Shown: positions 32,892-41,911, counted from the stretch's first letter. The stretch is DNA of 64,000 nt from Bradyrhizobium ottawaense (GCF_002278135.3 NZ_CP029425.2:2952001-3016000), one strand, 5' to 3'. The notes: generated by a model not told the origin, from the letters alone. Numbers and translations: made by a program.

Positions 32892-34337
32892 ATGACCGAC
32901 ATTCAGGAAAGGCTCCTCGAAAGCAAGATGACCGAGATCGAGCGGGCCCGATCCTGGAGCCCCCGCGTGATCTCCAAATTCGAAACGCTCATCAGGAGTG
33001 GTGACGATCTATCGCTCTACCGCGTCAATCCGCTGGCATTCGCGCGCGACCGCGCCATTGCAGAGCCGGAAAGCATTGATCTGTTTCTCTATGCGACGAG
33101 AAGCGGGCTATTCGAGATGAGCTGGGATGTTGTTTGTCCCCAATCCGGCATGGTGCTCGATAGCTTCGGCGCCTTGCGCACGCTCAAGACCCACTATGTT
33201 TGTGGTTTGTGCGACGTCACTGGCGAAACCGATCTCGACGACTTCATAGAGGTCACGTTTACGGTGTCGCCCCAGCTTCGGCGGCTTCCGTTTCACGATC
33301 CTGCCTCCCTCTCGGTCGAGGATTTCCATTGGAAGCTTCGATTTCTGAATGACGCGCGGATACCTGGCCAACAAATCCGATTTCTCGACTATTTGCATGC
33401 GTTCGTTCGCGGCCTTTCGTTCTTGCCGCCAGGCTCCGCCACGACCATTCGTTGCGAACTCGGTCCCGGCGCTCTGGCGGGGGTCAATATTCAAACCCAG
33501 GCTGCGTTCGCCGTTGCGGTGGCCGGCGAGCCGACAACCTCGCCGACAATCTTGCGAGTTGGATACGATGGGCAGCGCTTTTCCCCCTCGCTGGCCGCCG
33601 TGCCGCCCGGCCCCGTCATTGTCGAGGCGGAGAACCGCGGATCCACGCGAGGCTCCCTGCTCCTGATCAACTGGCCGCCTGAGGTTTTGGCTCAAGCGAT
33701 CAAGCCGCCGCTTGATTTCGAGCCCTACATGTCCGGCGGGATGTTGCTCGCGAGACAGACGTTTCGCCGCCTGTTCCGGTCAGAACGCGTGGACGAAAGG
33801 GAGGGCCTGGGAATCCGGCAGGTGACCCTGCTGTTCACGGATCTCAAAGGTTCGACCGCCATGTACGAACGGCTCGGCGATCTCAATGCCTATGCGCTGG
33901 TCCGCGAACATTTTGCTTTGCTCGGTGCGACCGTTCAGGAACATTCCGGTGCCATCGTCAAGACGATCGGCGATGCAGTCATGGCGGTCTTCTCTCGCCC
34001 GACAGACGCGATCTCGGCGGCGCTCCACATATTGGGGGAAATCGAACGCTACAATTCCGACCACGGCGATCCGAGCATCATCCTGAAGATTGGAGCCCAT
34101 TGCGGCCCCTCCATCGCCGTGACCCTGAACGACAATCTGGATTATTTCGGCCAGACCGTAAATGTTGCCGCGCGTGTCCAGTCGCTGGCGGATGCGGGCG
34201 AGATTTGTATCTCGGAGGCGCTGTATTCGGCGCCGGGAGTGAGCGATCTCCTTTCCGGGCATGCAATCGCGGTGTTTGAAGCTCCTCTTCGCGGCGTTGA
34301 AGGAAATGCCAGCGTGTATCGTGTCGTGCCCGGGTAG
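32892..34337 (+). CDS. DUF5939-type adenylate/guanylate cyclase
   Basis: A 481-residue cytoplasmic protein. Residues about 25-280 form a DUF5939-like sensory region with a Cys-containing central part (VCPQSGMVLDSFG, HYVCGLCDVTGETD). The C-terminal 170 residues are a class III cyclase: QVTLLFTDLKGSTAMYERLGD (first metal Asp), IVKTIGDAVMAVF (second metal Asp), IGAHCGPSIAVTLNDNLDYFGQTVNVAARVQ (transition-state region). It should convert ATP or GTP to a cyclic nucleotide. The four residues C-P..C and C-x-x-C in the N-terminal part could bind zinc. It is the second cyclase in 6 kb. It ends 5 bases before the convergent HemD-like gene. Confidence 0.87.
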   Translation: MTDIQERLLESKMTEIERARSWSPRVISKFETLIRSGDDLSLYRVNPLAFARDRAIAEPESIDLFLYATRSGLFEMSWDVVCPQSGMVLDSFGALRTLKTHYVCGLCDVTGETDLDDFIEVTFTVSPQLRRLPFHDPASLSVEDFHWKLRFLNDARIPGQQIRFLDYLHAFVRGLSFLPPGSATTIRCELGPGALAGVNIQTQAAFAVAVAGEPTTSPTILRVGYDGQRFSPSLAAVPPGPVIVEAENRGSTRGSLLLINWPPEVLAQAIKPPLDFEPYMSGGMLLARQTFRRLFRSERVDEREGLGIRQVTLLFTDLKGSTAMYERLGDLNAYALVREHFALLGATVQEHSGAIVKTIGDAVMAVFSRPTDAISAALHILGEIERYNSDHGDPSIILKIGAHCGPSIAVTLNDNLDYFGQTVNVAARVQSLADAGEICISEALYSAPGVSDLLSGHAIAVFEAPLRGVEGNASVYRVVPG

Positions 34338-34342
34338 GACCC

Positions 34343-35182
34343 TTACCTCCCTTGCCGGGGCAGCTTCTCCGCGAGCGCGGCTGCCATCGCCGAGATCAGA
34401 GGCCGCATGAAATAGGCTTCATCGGCCGGCGAGACGTCCGTGCGCAGTCCATTGGCAGCAAGCTCACCCGAAACAGCCGGGCCCACCGACGCAATCAGCG
34501 TCCGGTCGAAGCCGGCGCGCAGCTTCGCCTCGCTGCCATGCGCCTTGGCGGCCTCGATCAGGCGGCGGACCTGGCCGAGATTGGTGAGCGCGACGGCATC
34601 GATCCGCCCCGCGGCCATGTCGTCGATGGCGGTGACGATGTTGGCATCCGCTGCCTTGGAATCGTAGGCATAGGGCAGCACGGCATCGACCTCGGCGCCT
34701 TGCGCGGCAAGGGCGCCGATCAGCGCGCCATGGTCCTTGTCGGGATAGAGCTGAAGGCCAAGGCGCCGGCCCTTCAGGTCGAGCTTGCCCAGCATCTCCA
34801 TCACGCCCTCGGTGGTCGGCTTGCCCGTGGTCTGCTGCGCTTCGAGGCCGACCTCGCGCAGCGCCTTGCCGGGCTTCGGGCCGCGGGTGAATTTTCGCGA
34901 TCCGGCGAGGGATGCGACAAACGCGCCGTCGAGCCCACGCGCCCGCGCGAGCTTCATGATCCGCCGAAGGCCTTCGCCGGTCATCAGCACAAGGTCGTCA
35001 AGGGGCTTGTCGATGGTGCGGCGGATCCAGGCCTCGACCGGAGCAGGGTCCGGTGCATCCTGGATGGTAAACATCGGGCATTGCACGACCTCGGCGCCTT
35101 GCTCGGCCAGAAGCTTCGAGAACTGCGCCTCCTCGCGCGTTTCCAGGATCAGGATGCGGTAGCCGTTCAAGCGTTCGGCCAT
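34343..35182 (-). CDS. Uroporphyrinogen-III synthase-like (HemD family) protein
   Basis: A 279-residue two-domain HemD-fold protein. Typical features are ILILETREEAQFSKLLAEQGA at the start, VLMTGEGLRRIM for the VLTS-type loop, KFTRGPKPGKALREVG, TTEGVMEML, and ASVGPAVSGELAANGL near the C-terminus. HemD cyclises hydroxymethylbilane to uroporphyrinogen III. Sequence in this family diverges strongly, and the gene is not beside hemC, so it may be a HemD paralogue with another role. ATG 35182 is chosen for GGAG 8 bases upstream and for starting just before the first strand. Confidence 0.75.
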   Translation of the reverse strand: MAERLNGYRILILETREEAQFSKLLAEQGAEVVQCPMFTIQDAPDPAPVEAWIRRTIDKPLDDLVLMTGEGLRRIMKLARARGLDGAFVASLAGSRKFTRGPKPGKALREVGLEAQQTTGKPTTEGVMEMLGKLDLKGRRLGLQLYPDKDHGALIGALAAQGAEVDAVLPYAYDSKAADANIVTAIDDMAAGRIDAVALTNLGQVRRLIEAAKAHGSEAKLRAGFDRTLIASVGPAVSGELAANGLRTDVSPADEAYFMRPLISAMAAALAEKLPRQGR

Positions 35183-35357
35183 GGGCGTACTCCGGGCAGT
35201 TAAAGCAGTCGTCCGTTCATCCTGACTCCGCGCTTCAGGTCGAAGCAAGTCTTGGGATTGGCGCAAGGGGACGTCGGTGATAGAGCAGGGCGCAAATCGC
35301 GGGTCGTTCCGCATCATTTGCCCAAACCTTCATCAAGAGCCAAGCCTGTTCATCAAC

Positions 35358-36221
35358 ATGCCCGATCATCAATATGTCCTGACCCTGTCCTGTCCGGATC
35401 GTCCCGGCATCGTCTCGGCGGTGTCGACGTTTCTCGCCCACAACGGACAGAACATTCTCGATGCTCAGCAGTTCGACGACATCGAGACCAAGCAGTTCTT
35501 CATGCGCGTGGTGTTCACCGCGGCCGATCTCGCCGTGGAACTGTCGGCGCTGCAGACCGGCTTTGCCGCGATCGCCGAGCGTTTCGGCATGGACTGGCAG
35601 ATGCGCGATCGGGCCGCGCATCGCAAGGTGATGCTGCTGGTGTCGAAGTCGGACCACTGCCTGGTCGACATCCTCTATCGCTGGCGCACCGGCGAACTGC
35701 CGATGACGCTTGCCGCCATCGTCTCCAACCATCCGCGCGAGGTCTATGGCGGGCTCGATTTCGGCGGCATTCCGTTCCACCATCTGCCGGTGACCAAGGA
35801 GACCAAGCGCGAGCAGGAGGCACAGATCCTCGACCTCGTCGCCAAGACCAGGACCGATCTGGTCGTGCTCGCCCGCTACATGCAGATCCTGTCGGACGAT
35901 CTGTCGGCGCAGCTTTCGGGCCGCTGCATCAACATCCATCACTCGTTCCTGCCGGGCTTCAAGGGCGCAAAGCCCTATCACCAGGCCCATGAGCGCGGCG
36001 TCAAGCTGATCGGCGCCACCGCGCATTACGTCACGCGCGATCTCGACGAAGGTCCGATCATCGACCAGGACGTCGAGCGCATCAGCCATCGCGACACGCC
36101 TGAGGATCTCGTTCGCAAGGGCCGCGATATCGAGCGTCGCGTGCTGGCCCGCGCGATCCGCTACCACCTCGACGACCGCGTCATTCTCAACGGCCGCAAG
36201 ACCGTGGTGTTTGTGGATTAG
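35358..36221 (+). CDS. purU: Formyltetrahydrofolate deformylase
   Basis: A 287-residue PurU. It hydrolyses 10-formyl-THF to formate and THF, balancing one-carbon pools. An N-terminal ACT domain ([20 protein letters not shown], residues 5-80) precedes a formyltransferase domain with [30 protein letters not shown] (catalytic Asn and His), and [20 protein letters not shown] with the catalytic Asp. Length is normal. ATG 35358 starts exactly at the ACT domain; the open frame upstream lacks family similarity. The proximity of methionine/SAM genes downstream is consistent with one-carbon metabolism. Confidence 0.93.
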   Translation: MPDHQYVLTLSCPDRPGIVSAVSTFLAHNGQNILDAQQFDDIETKQFFMRVVFTAADLAVELSALQTGFAAIAERFGMDWQMRDRAAHRKVMLLVSKSDHCLVDILYRWRTGELPMTLAAIVSNHPREVYGGLDFGGIPFHHLPVTKETKREQEAQILDLVAKTRTDLVVLARYMQILSDDLSAQLSGRCINIHHSFLPGFKGAKPYHQAHERGVKLIGATAHYVTRDLDEGPIIDQDVERISHRDTPEDLVRKGRDIERRVLARAIRYHLDDRVILNGRKTVVFVD

Positions 36222-36294
36222 CGAATAGTGAGTGGCGAGTAGCGAAATAGAAGGGGTGGCTATATTCGCCACTCCCCATTCGCCATTCGCTCCC
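36222..36294. terminator. Inverted-repeat region between convergent genes
   Basis: GCGAATAGTGAGTGGCGA just after purU is the near reverse complement (15 of 18) of TCGCCACTCCCCATTCGC downstream, giving a long hairpin between convergent genes that could end transcription from both sides. No clear T-run. The GAATAG/GGCGAGT words look like a dispersed repeat. Confidence 0.45.
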
Positions 36295-36588
36295 TTAGCG
36301 CACCGCGCCAGCCGGCGCGGTCCCGGTCGCGCCCTTCTGCGCCTGCTCTTCCTTCTCGCGATCCGCCGCCGGCAGCAGCCGCTTGCGTTCGCGCTCCTTC
36401 ATGTAGGCGTCGTATTGCGGCGTGCCCGCTCGCGGCGGGGCATCTGCCGGCAGCCCGCCGGCCCATTGCGGGATGGAGTCGCCCATGCCGGCGGAGAGTC
36501 TTTCGTTGACGGTGCCGCAGCCGGCAAGGTTGGAAGCCAGCAAGGCAACGACGGCAGCGATTGAAGGCAAACGGATACGCATGAGCAT
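36295..36588 (-). CDS. Small putative lipoprotein
   Basis: A 97-residue protein with a lipoprotein signal: basic MLMRIR start, hydrophobic LPSIAAVVALLASN and lipobox LAGC with Cys 24. The mature part is short and hydrophilic (a Pro/Ala-rich stretch, then YDAYMKERERKRLL, likely helical). Start may be ATG 36588 or 36582. Small Asp/Ala-rich lipoproteins of this kind occur in Bradyrhizobium genomes, but I know of no function. Predicted location is periplasmic, anchored to a membrane. Confidence 0.7.
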   Translation of the reverse strand: MLMRIRLPSIAAVVALLASNLAGCGTVNERLSAGMGDSIPQWAGGLPADAPPRAGTPQYDAYMKERERKRLLPAADREKEEQAQKGATGTAPAGAVR

Positions 36589-37159
36589 CTTCTGGGTCGA
36601 GCTGGACCGGGCGCGGATGACCGGCGCCCGATGGGCGCCAGCGGCGCACTCTAGTCCTCAACAAGTAAAATTGGCCTATTCGACGACGGATTTGCTTGTA
36701 TACATAATGGTAAAATAATACGCAATTTTAGGCGTTGATTGGGTCTATCTAGGTGATACGGTATACAGTCCGTATTTTCGGCGGGGCAATCGGAGTTGGG
36801 AATTTCGATCTCGTCGTCCGGCGAATGTTCGAATTCTGCAAAGCGGAGGCGGATTTCTCCAGCCACGTCGCCGCCGGGCGCTCTTACCGTGCGTATCAAC
36901 CCGGAGGGACTCGGCTCGCACAGCGAAAGGCTTTCTTGTTGACAGGGCCATTTTATTTGTACAATCGTACAAATATCTCCTCCGCCGTCGATCCGATCGC
37001 GCGGCTTGCGCCGAATGGTCGCCCAACGTCCGATTGACAACGGGGTTGCAGAGGACGCCATGTGGCCGCGCGGCATGGCTTGTCCGTAGGTTAGAGCGCG
37101 GCAAGGACCGGGTACTCGGTCTGGCGCACAAGGTCAGGAATGAAGGGGAGGGACATCTG
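36589..37159. other. Long AT-richer intergenic region, promoter of the second Liv operon
   Basis: About 570 bases with no convincing gene; the open frames at 36753-37037 (plus) and 36651-37076 (minus) lack start signals and family resemblance. 36650-36770 is markedly AT-rich (for example GTATACATAATGGTAAAATAATACG), unusual for this genome, and could be a horizontally acquired scar or an upstream activator site. The operator/promoter at 36939-36974 lies inside. Confidence 0.55.
36939..36974 (+). promoter_or_regulatory. Promoter with overlapping perfect palindromic operator
   Basis: TTGACA at 36939-36944 and TACAAT at 36960-36965 resemble sigma-70 -35 and -10 boxes (15-base spacer; TTGTTG at 36936 would give 18). 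ATTTGTAC-AATC-GTACAAAT at 36955-36974 is a perfect 8-4-8 inverted repeat covering the -10 box, as expected for a repressor site. The form resembles operators of GntR- or TetR-type repressors. It points at the livK gene 186 bases downstream. Confidence 0.6.
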
Positions 37160-38338
37160 ATGTTCGAACGCAGAATTTTTTCACGCACCGTAGCAGCAGC
37201 CGCCATCGCGGGCGTTGCAGGCCTTGCGTCTGCCAAGGCCGAGGACACCGTCAAGGTCGGCCTGATCCTGCCGATGACCGGCGGCCAGGCTTCGACCGGC
37301 AAGCAGATCGAGAACGCGATCAAGCTCTACATGCAGCAGAAGGGCGACACCGTCGCCGGCAAGAAGATCGAGATCATCCTCAAGGACGACGCCGCGATCC
37401 CGGACAAGACCAAGACCGCCGCGCAGGAGCTGATCGTCAACGACAAGGTCAACTTCATCGCCGGCTTCGGCGTGACGCCGGCCGCGCTGGCGGCCGCGCC
37501 GCTGGCGACGCAAGCCAAGATCCCGGAAGTCGTGATGGCGGCCGGCACCTCCATCATCACCGAGCGCTCGCCCTATATCGTGCGCACCAGCTTCACGCTG
37601 GCGCAGTCCTCGACCATCATCGGCGACTGGGCGGTGAAGAACGGCATCAAGAAGGTGGCGACGCTCACCTCCGACTACGCGCCGGGCAATGACGCGCTCA
37701 ACTTCTTCAAGCAGAATTTCACCGCAGGCGGCGGCGAGGTGGTCGAAGAAGTCAAGACGCCGCTGCAAAACCCGGACTTCGCGCCGTTTCTGCAGCGCAT
37801 GAAGGACGCCAAGCCGGACGCGATCTTCGTGTTCGTGCCGGCCGGCCAGGGTGGCAACTTCATGAAGCAGTATGCCGAGCGCGGCCTCGACAAGGCCGGC
37901 ATCAAGGTGATCGGGCCGGGCGACGTCACCGACGACGACCTGCTCAACAACATGGGCGACGCCGTGCTCGGCACGGTCACCGCGCATCTCTACTCCGCGG
38001 CGCACCCCTCGCAGATGAACAAGGATTTCGTGGCAGCCTACAAGAAGGCGTTCGGCAATCGTCCGGGCTTCATGGCGGTGAGCGGGTATGACGGCATCCA
38101 CCTGATTTATGAGGCGCTCAAGAAGACGAATGGCGACACCGACGGCACCAAGCTGGTCGAGGCCATGAAGGGCCAGAAGTGGGAGAGCCCGCGCGGCCCG
38201 ATCTCGATCGACCCCGAGACCCGCGACATCGTCCAGAACATCTACATCCGCAAGGTCGAGAAGGTCGACGGCGAGCTCTACAACGTCGAGTTCGCGACCT
38301 TCGAGGCCGTCAAGGATCTCGGCAAGACCAAGAAGTGA
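37160..38338 (+). CDS. livK: Periplasmic substrate-binding protein of the second Liv-type importer
   Basis: A 392-residue periplasmic binding protein. The signal peptide MFERRIFSRTVAAAAIAGVA ends ASAKAED; the RRIFSR pattern is weakly twin-arginine-like. Mature motifs are VKVGLILPMTGGQASTGKQI, IILKDDAAIPDKTKTAAQEL, FGVTPAALAAAPLATQAKIP, VFVPAGQGGNFMKQY and AVSGYDGIHLIYEAL, all of the type I Liv fold. ATG 37160 follows GGAGGG at 7 bases. It heads a five-gene transport unit plus a methyltransferase gene; the ligand is unknown. Confidence 0.88.
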   Translation: MFERRIFSRTVAAAAIAGVAGLASAKAEDTVKVGLILPMTGGQASTGKQIENAIKLYMQQKGDTVAGKKIEIILKDDAAIPDKTKTAAQELIVNDKVNFIAGFGVTPAALAAAPLATQAKIPEVVMAAGTSIITERSPYIVRTSFTLAQSSTIIGDWAVKNGIKKVATLTSDYAPGNDALNFFKQNFTAGGGEVVEEVKTPLQNPDFAPFLQRMKDAKPDAIFVFVPAGQGGNFMKQYAERGLDKAGIKVIGPGDVTDDDLLNNMGDAVLGTVTAHLYSAAHPSQMNKDFVAAYKKAFGNRPGFMAVSGYDGIHLIYEALKKTNGDTDGTKLVEAMKGQKWESPRGPISIDPETRDIVQNIYIRKVEKVDGELYNVEFATFEAVKDLGKTKK

Positions 38339-38519
38339 CCCGCGAAAGCGGGGCATCCCGGGGCGCGCATTAGCGCGAACCCGGGATATCATGCCCCTTG
38401 CTCCGCGTCATGCCCGGGCTTGCCCCGGGCATCCACGCGAAGCCAGGAAAACAAAGTCCGGACAAGAACGTGGATGGCCGGGACAAGCCCGGCCATGACG
38501 ATAACTCTAAGCTGAGACG
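38339..38519. repeat. Cluster of palindromes between livK and livH
   Basis: Several hairpin-forming units in 180 bases: CCCGCGAAAGCGGG, ATCCCGGG facing CCCGGGAT, GCCCGGGCTTGCCCCGGGC and ATGGCCGGGACAAGCCCGGCC. They look like dispersed rhizobial palindromic units. Placed after the binding-protein gene, they could protect its mRNA or reduce expression of the permeases. Confidence 0.7.
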
Positions 38520-39389
38520 ATGACCTCTATCCTCACCAACCTGTTCGATGGCGTTGCCTACGGCATGCTGCTGTTTGTGCTCGCGTGCGGGCTTGCGGTC
38601 ACGCTTGGATTGATGAACTTCGTCAATCTCGCCCATGGCGCCTTCGCCATGGCCGGCGGCTATGTCTGCATGGTGCTGGTCAACCGGATGGGCTGGCCGT
38701 TCTTCGCAGCGCTCCCGCTCGCTTTCGTCTCCTCTGCCGCGATCGGCATCGCGCTCGAACGGACGCTGTACCGCCACCTCTATACGCGCAGCCATCTCGA
38801 TCAGGTGCTGTTCACCATCGGCCTGACCTTCATGTCGGTTGCTGCCGTCGACTACATCCAGGGCTCCTCGCGCGTCTTCATCAACCTGCCCGCGGCACTT
38901 CAGGGGCAGTTCGACCTGTTCGGCGTCGGCATCGGCCGCTACCGGCTGATGATCATCGTGATCTGCGGCCTGCTCACCATCGCGCTGCAGATGGTGCTGG
39001 CCAAGACCCGCTTCGGCAGCCGCCTGCGCGCCGCCGTCGATGACCCGCGCGCCGCAAGCGGCCTCGGCATCAACGTGCCGCAGGTGTTCGCCTTCACCTT
39101 TGCCTTTGGCTGCGGGCTTGCCGGCCTCGGCGGCGCACTGAGCGCTGAGATCCTCGGCCTCGATCCGTATTTCCCGCTGAAGTTCATGATCTACTTCCTG
39201 ATCGTGGTCACCGTCGGCGGCTCGTCCTCGATCACCGGCCCGTTCCTCGCCTCGCTCCTGCTCGGTATCGGCGACGTCGCCGGCAAATATTACGTGCCGA
39301 AGATGGGCCCCTTCGTGATCTACACCATGATGATCGTGATCCTGATCTGGCGTCCGAACGGCCTGTTCGGCCGCACGGCCGCGCGTTGA
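38520..39389 (+). CDS. livH: Liv-type permease LivH, second operon
   Basis: A 289-residue permease: LFDGVAYGMLLFVLACGLAV, GLMNFVNLAHGAFAMAGGY, RLRAAVDDPRAASGLGINV (ATPase-contact loop) and VGGSSSITGPFLASLLLGIG are LivH landmarks. About eight membrane spans. It forms the channel with LivM, whose gene starts 8 bases after its stop (or overlaps it if TTG 39386 is used). Confidence 0.9.
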   Translation: MTSILTNLFDGVAYGMLLFVLACGLAVTLGLMNFVNLAHGAFAMAGGYVCMVLVNRMGWPFFAALPLAFVSSAAIGIALERTLYRHLYTRSHLDQVLFTIGLTFMSVAAVDYIQGSSRVFINLPAALQGQFDLFGVGIGRYRLMIIVICGLLTIALQMVLAKTRFGSRLRAAVDDPRAASGLGINVPQVFAFTFAFGCGLAGLGGALSAEILGLDPYFPLKFMIYFLIVVTVGGSSSITGPFLASLLLGIGDVAGKYYVPKMGPFVIYTMMIVILIWRPNGLFGRTAAR

Positions 39390-39397
39390 GTTCGCCG

Positions 39398-40426
39398 ATG
39401 AGTGCTTCCTCCGACGTCGGTCATCACGCCCAGCGCCACGCGCGATGGCACTACGGCGAAGTCGCCTTCTGGCTGATCGTGCTGGCCTGCGGCTTTGCAT
39501 TTCCCACGCGCTATCTGATCATGACCGACATCCTGCGGCTGGCGCTGTTTGCGATGTCGCTGGATCTCATCCTCGGCTATGCCGGCATCGTCTCGCTCGG
39601 GCATGCTGCCTTCTTCGGCGTCGGCGCCTATGCCGCGGGGCTTCTCGCGCTTCATGGTATCGTGAACGAGCCCGTGCTGGCGCTGATCGTCGCTGGCCTG
39701 GCCGCGATGGTGCTCGGCTTTGCCACCAGTTTCCTGGTGATCCGCGGCGTCGATCTGACGCGCCTGATGGTGACACTCGGCATCGCGCTGCTGCTGGAAG
39801 CGCTCGCCGAGCGCTTCTCCAACATCACCGGCGGTACCGACGGCCTGCAGGGCATCGAGATGCAGCCGATCTTCGGCCAGATTCCCTTCGATATGTTCGG
39901 CAAGGCCGGTTTCTTCTATTCGCTGGCTGTCCTGTTCCTGCTCTTCCTGTTCGCCCGCCGCGTGGTGCATTCGCCGTTCGGCCTGTCGCTGCGCGCGATC
40001 AAGAACAATCCGCTGCGCGCCGCCGCGATCGGCATTCCCGTCAACCGCCGCCTGATCGCGATCTACACGCTCGCGGCGTTCTATGCCGGCGTCGCGGGCG
40101 CGCTGTTCACCCAGACCACGGCGATCGCCTCGCTCGACGTGTTTGCCTTCGAACGCTCCGCCGATCTGATGCTGGTACTCGTCATCGGCGGCACCGGTTA
40201 CCTCTACGGCGGACTGGTTGGCGCGGTGATCTTCCGCATGCTCCAGGAAGTGTTCTCCACCATCACCCCGCAGTACTGGCAATTCTGGATCGGTCTCGTG
40301 CTGGTCGTGATCGTGCTGGTCGGCCGTCAGCGCCTGCACCGCTGGGTGCTGTACGTACCCAATCTGGTCATCAGGCAGATTGCGGGACGCAAGGCCGTCG
40401 TCGCCGTGCCGGAGAGCGACGCATGA
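39398..40426 (+). CDS. livM: Liv-type permease LivM, second operon
   Basis: A 342-residue permease with SLDLILGYAGIVSLGHAAFF, LVIRGVDLTRLMVTLGIALL, LSLRAIKNNPLRAAAIGIPV (ATPase-contact loop) and GGTGYLYGGLVGAVIFRML. A His-rich hydrophilic N-terminus (VGHHAQRHARWHYGE) precedes the first span and is unusual. ATG 39398 is preferred over TTG 39386. Confidence 0.9.
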   Translation: MSASSDVGHHAQRHARWHYGEVAFWLIVLACGFAFPTRYLIMTDILRLALFAMSLDLILGYAGIVSLGHAAFFGVGAYAAGLLALHGIVNEPVLALIVAGLAAMVLGFATSFLVIRGVDLTRLMVTLGIALLLEALAERFSNITGGTDGLQGIEMQPIFGQIPFDMFGKAGFFYSLAVLFLLFLFARRVVHSPFGLSLRAIKNNPLRAAAIGIPVNRRLIAIYTLAAFYAGVAGALFTQTTAIASLDVFAFERSADLMLVLVIGGTGYLYGGLVGAVIFRMLQEVFSTITPQYWQFWIGLVLVVIVLVGRQRLHRWVLYVPNLVIRQIAGRKAVVAVPESDA

Positions 40427-41178
40427 CCATCGTGCTCGAAACCCAAAATCTCGAAAAGCAATTCGGCGGCCTGCGCGTCACCCGCGACCTGTCCTTGAAG
40501 ATCGAGCAGGGCGCTCGCCACGCGCTGATTGGCCCGAACGGCGCCGGCAAGACCACGGTCATCAACCAGCTCACCGGCGTGCTCAAGCCGAATTCGGGCC
40601 GCATCCTGCTCGAAGGCCAGGACATCACCGATCTTCCCGTGCACAAGCGTGTGCTGCGCGGCCTGTCGCGCACCTTCCAGATCAACCAGCTCTATCCTGA
40701 CCTGACGCCGCTCGAGACCATTGGCCTTGCCGTTTCCGAGCGGCTCGGGCATGGCGGCGACTGGTGGCGGCGGATGGGCACGCGCAGCGACGTCAACGGC
40801 GAGATCGCCGATCTGCTCACGCGCTTCCACCTGCTCGACGTCATGAACGAACAGACCGTGACGCTGCCCTACGGCAAGCAGCGCCTGCTCGAGATCGCGG
40901 TCGCGATCGCCGCCAAGCCGCGTGTGCTGCTGCTCGATGAGCCCGCCGCCGGCGTGCCCGAGAGCGAGCGCCACGACATTCTCGCGGTCGTCGGCAGCCT
41001 GCCGCGCGACGTCACCGTGCTGTTGATCGAGCACGACATGGACCTCGTGTTCTCCTTCGCCGACCGCATCTCCGTGCTGGTTTCGGGCGCGCTGCTCACC
41101 GAGGGCCCGCCCGAGCAGGTCGCGCGCGATCCGCAGGTCAAGGCCGTCTATCTCGGCGAGGAGGCGGTCAATGTCTGA
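40423..41178 (+). CDS. livG: Liv-type ATPase LivG, second operon
   Basis: A 251-residue ATPase: Walker A IGPNGAGKTT, GLSRTFQINQLYPDLTPLET, signature LPYGKQRLLEIAVAIA, Walker B VLLLDEPAAGVPESE and IEHDMDLVFSFADRISVL. Its ATG overlaps the livM stop (ATGA) and it overlaps livF by 8 bases, so expression is coupled. The LPYGKQR signature is usual for this LivG branch. Confidence 0.9.
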   Translation: MTIVLETQNLEKQFGGLRVTRDLSLKIEQGARHALIGPNGAGKTTVINQLTGVLKPNSGRILLEGQDITDLPVHKRVLRGLSRTFQINQLYPDLTPLETIGLAVSERLGHGGDWWRRMGTRSDVNGEIADLLTRFHLLDVMNEQTVTLPYGKQRLLEIAVAIAAKPRVLLLDEPAAGVPESERHDILAVVGSLPRDVTVLLIEHDMDLVFSFADRISVLVSGALLTEGPPEQVARDPQVKAVYLGEEAVNV

Positions 41179-41887
41179 CCTGCTCGCGATCGATTCGTTG
41201 CGCGCCGGTTATGGCGAGGCGGTGGTGCTGCCCAACATGTCCCTGCGCCTCGCCGAGGGCCAGGTGCTGGCGCTGCTGGGCCGCAACGGCACCGGCAAGA
41301 CCACGCTGATCAATTCGATCGTCGGCGTCACCCGCCGCTTCTCAGGCAGCGTGGCGCTCGCCGGCACCGATGTCACTTCGCTCCGGCCTGACCAGCGGGC
41401 GCGCGCCGGCATCGGCTGGGTGCCGCAGGAGCGCAACATCTTTCGCTCGCTCACTGTGGAAGAGAACATGACCGCGGTGGCGCAGCCCGGTCCCTGGTCG
41501 GTCGAGAAGGTCTACGAGATGTTCCCGCGGCTGAAGGAGCGACGGAGCAATTTCGGCAACCAGCTCTCCGGCGGCGAGCAGCAGATGCTGGCGATCGGCC
41601 GCGCGCTCACCCTCAATCCGAAAGTGCTGTTGCTGGACGAGCCGACAGAGGGCCTTGCCCCCATCATTGTCGAGGAGCTCTTGAAGGCGATTGGCAGCAT
41701 CACGCGGGCAGGCGGCATCTGCTCGATCATCGTCGAACAGAATGCCCAAAAGATTCTGGGGCTGGCCGACCGCGTTGTGATATTGGAGCGCGGGACGATC
41801 GTCCACGATGCTCCGAGCGCCGCGCTGAAAACCGACCCCTCGGTCCTGGAACGCCATCTCGGCGTCGCCGGGGCGGCGGCTCACTAA
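41171..41887 (+). CDS. livF: Liv-type ATPase LivF, second operon
   Basis: A 238-residue ATPase: Walker A GRNGTGKTT, GWVPQERNIFRSLTVEENM, signature QLSGGEQQMLAIGRAL, Walker B VLLLDEPTEGLAP, and the LivF hallmark IVEQNAQKILGLADRVVILERG. It pairs with LivG to drive the LivHM channel. Confidence 0.91.
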   Translation: MSDLLAIDSLRAGYGEAVVLPNMSLRLAEGQVLALLGRNGTGKTTLINSIVGVTRRFSGSVALAGTDVTSLRPDQRARAGIGWVPQERNIFRSLTVEENMTAVAQPGPWSVEKVYEMFPRLKERRSNFGNQLSGGEQQMLAIGRALTLNPKVLLLDEPTEGLAPIIVEELLKAIGSITRAGGICSIIVEQNAQKILGLADRVVILERGTIVHDAPSAALKTDPSVLERHLGVAGAAAH

Positions 41888-41911
41888 ACTAAAATGTCCA
41901 GGGAGTAAGAC

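Noticed and set aside
36651..37076. Opposite-strand open frames in the gap before the second Liv operon
   Set aside because: Neither has a convincing start, both cross the promoter/operator, and codon composition differs from genuine neighbours.
37160..37250. Twin-arginine export signal on the second LivK
   Set aside because: RRIFSR is present, but the full S/T-R-R-x-F-L-K pattern is not, and homologues use the Sec route.
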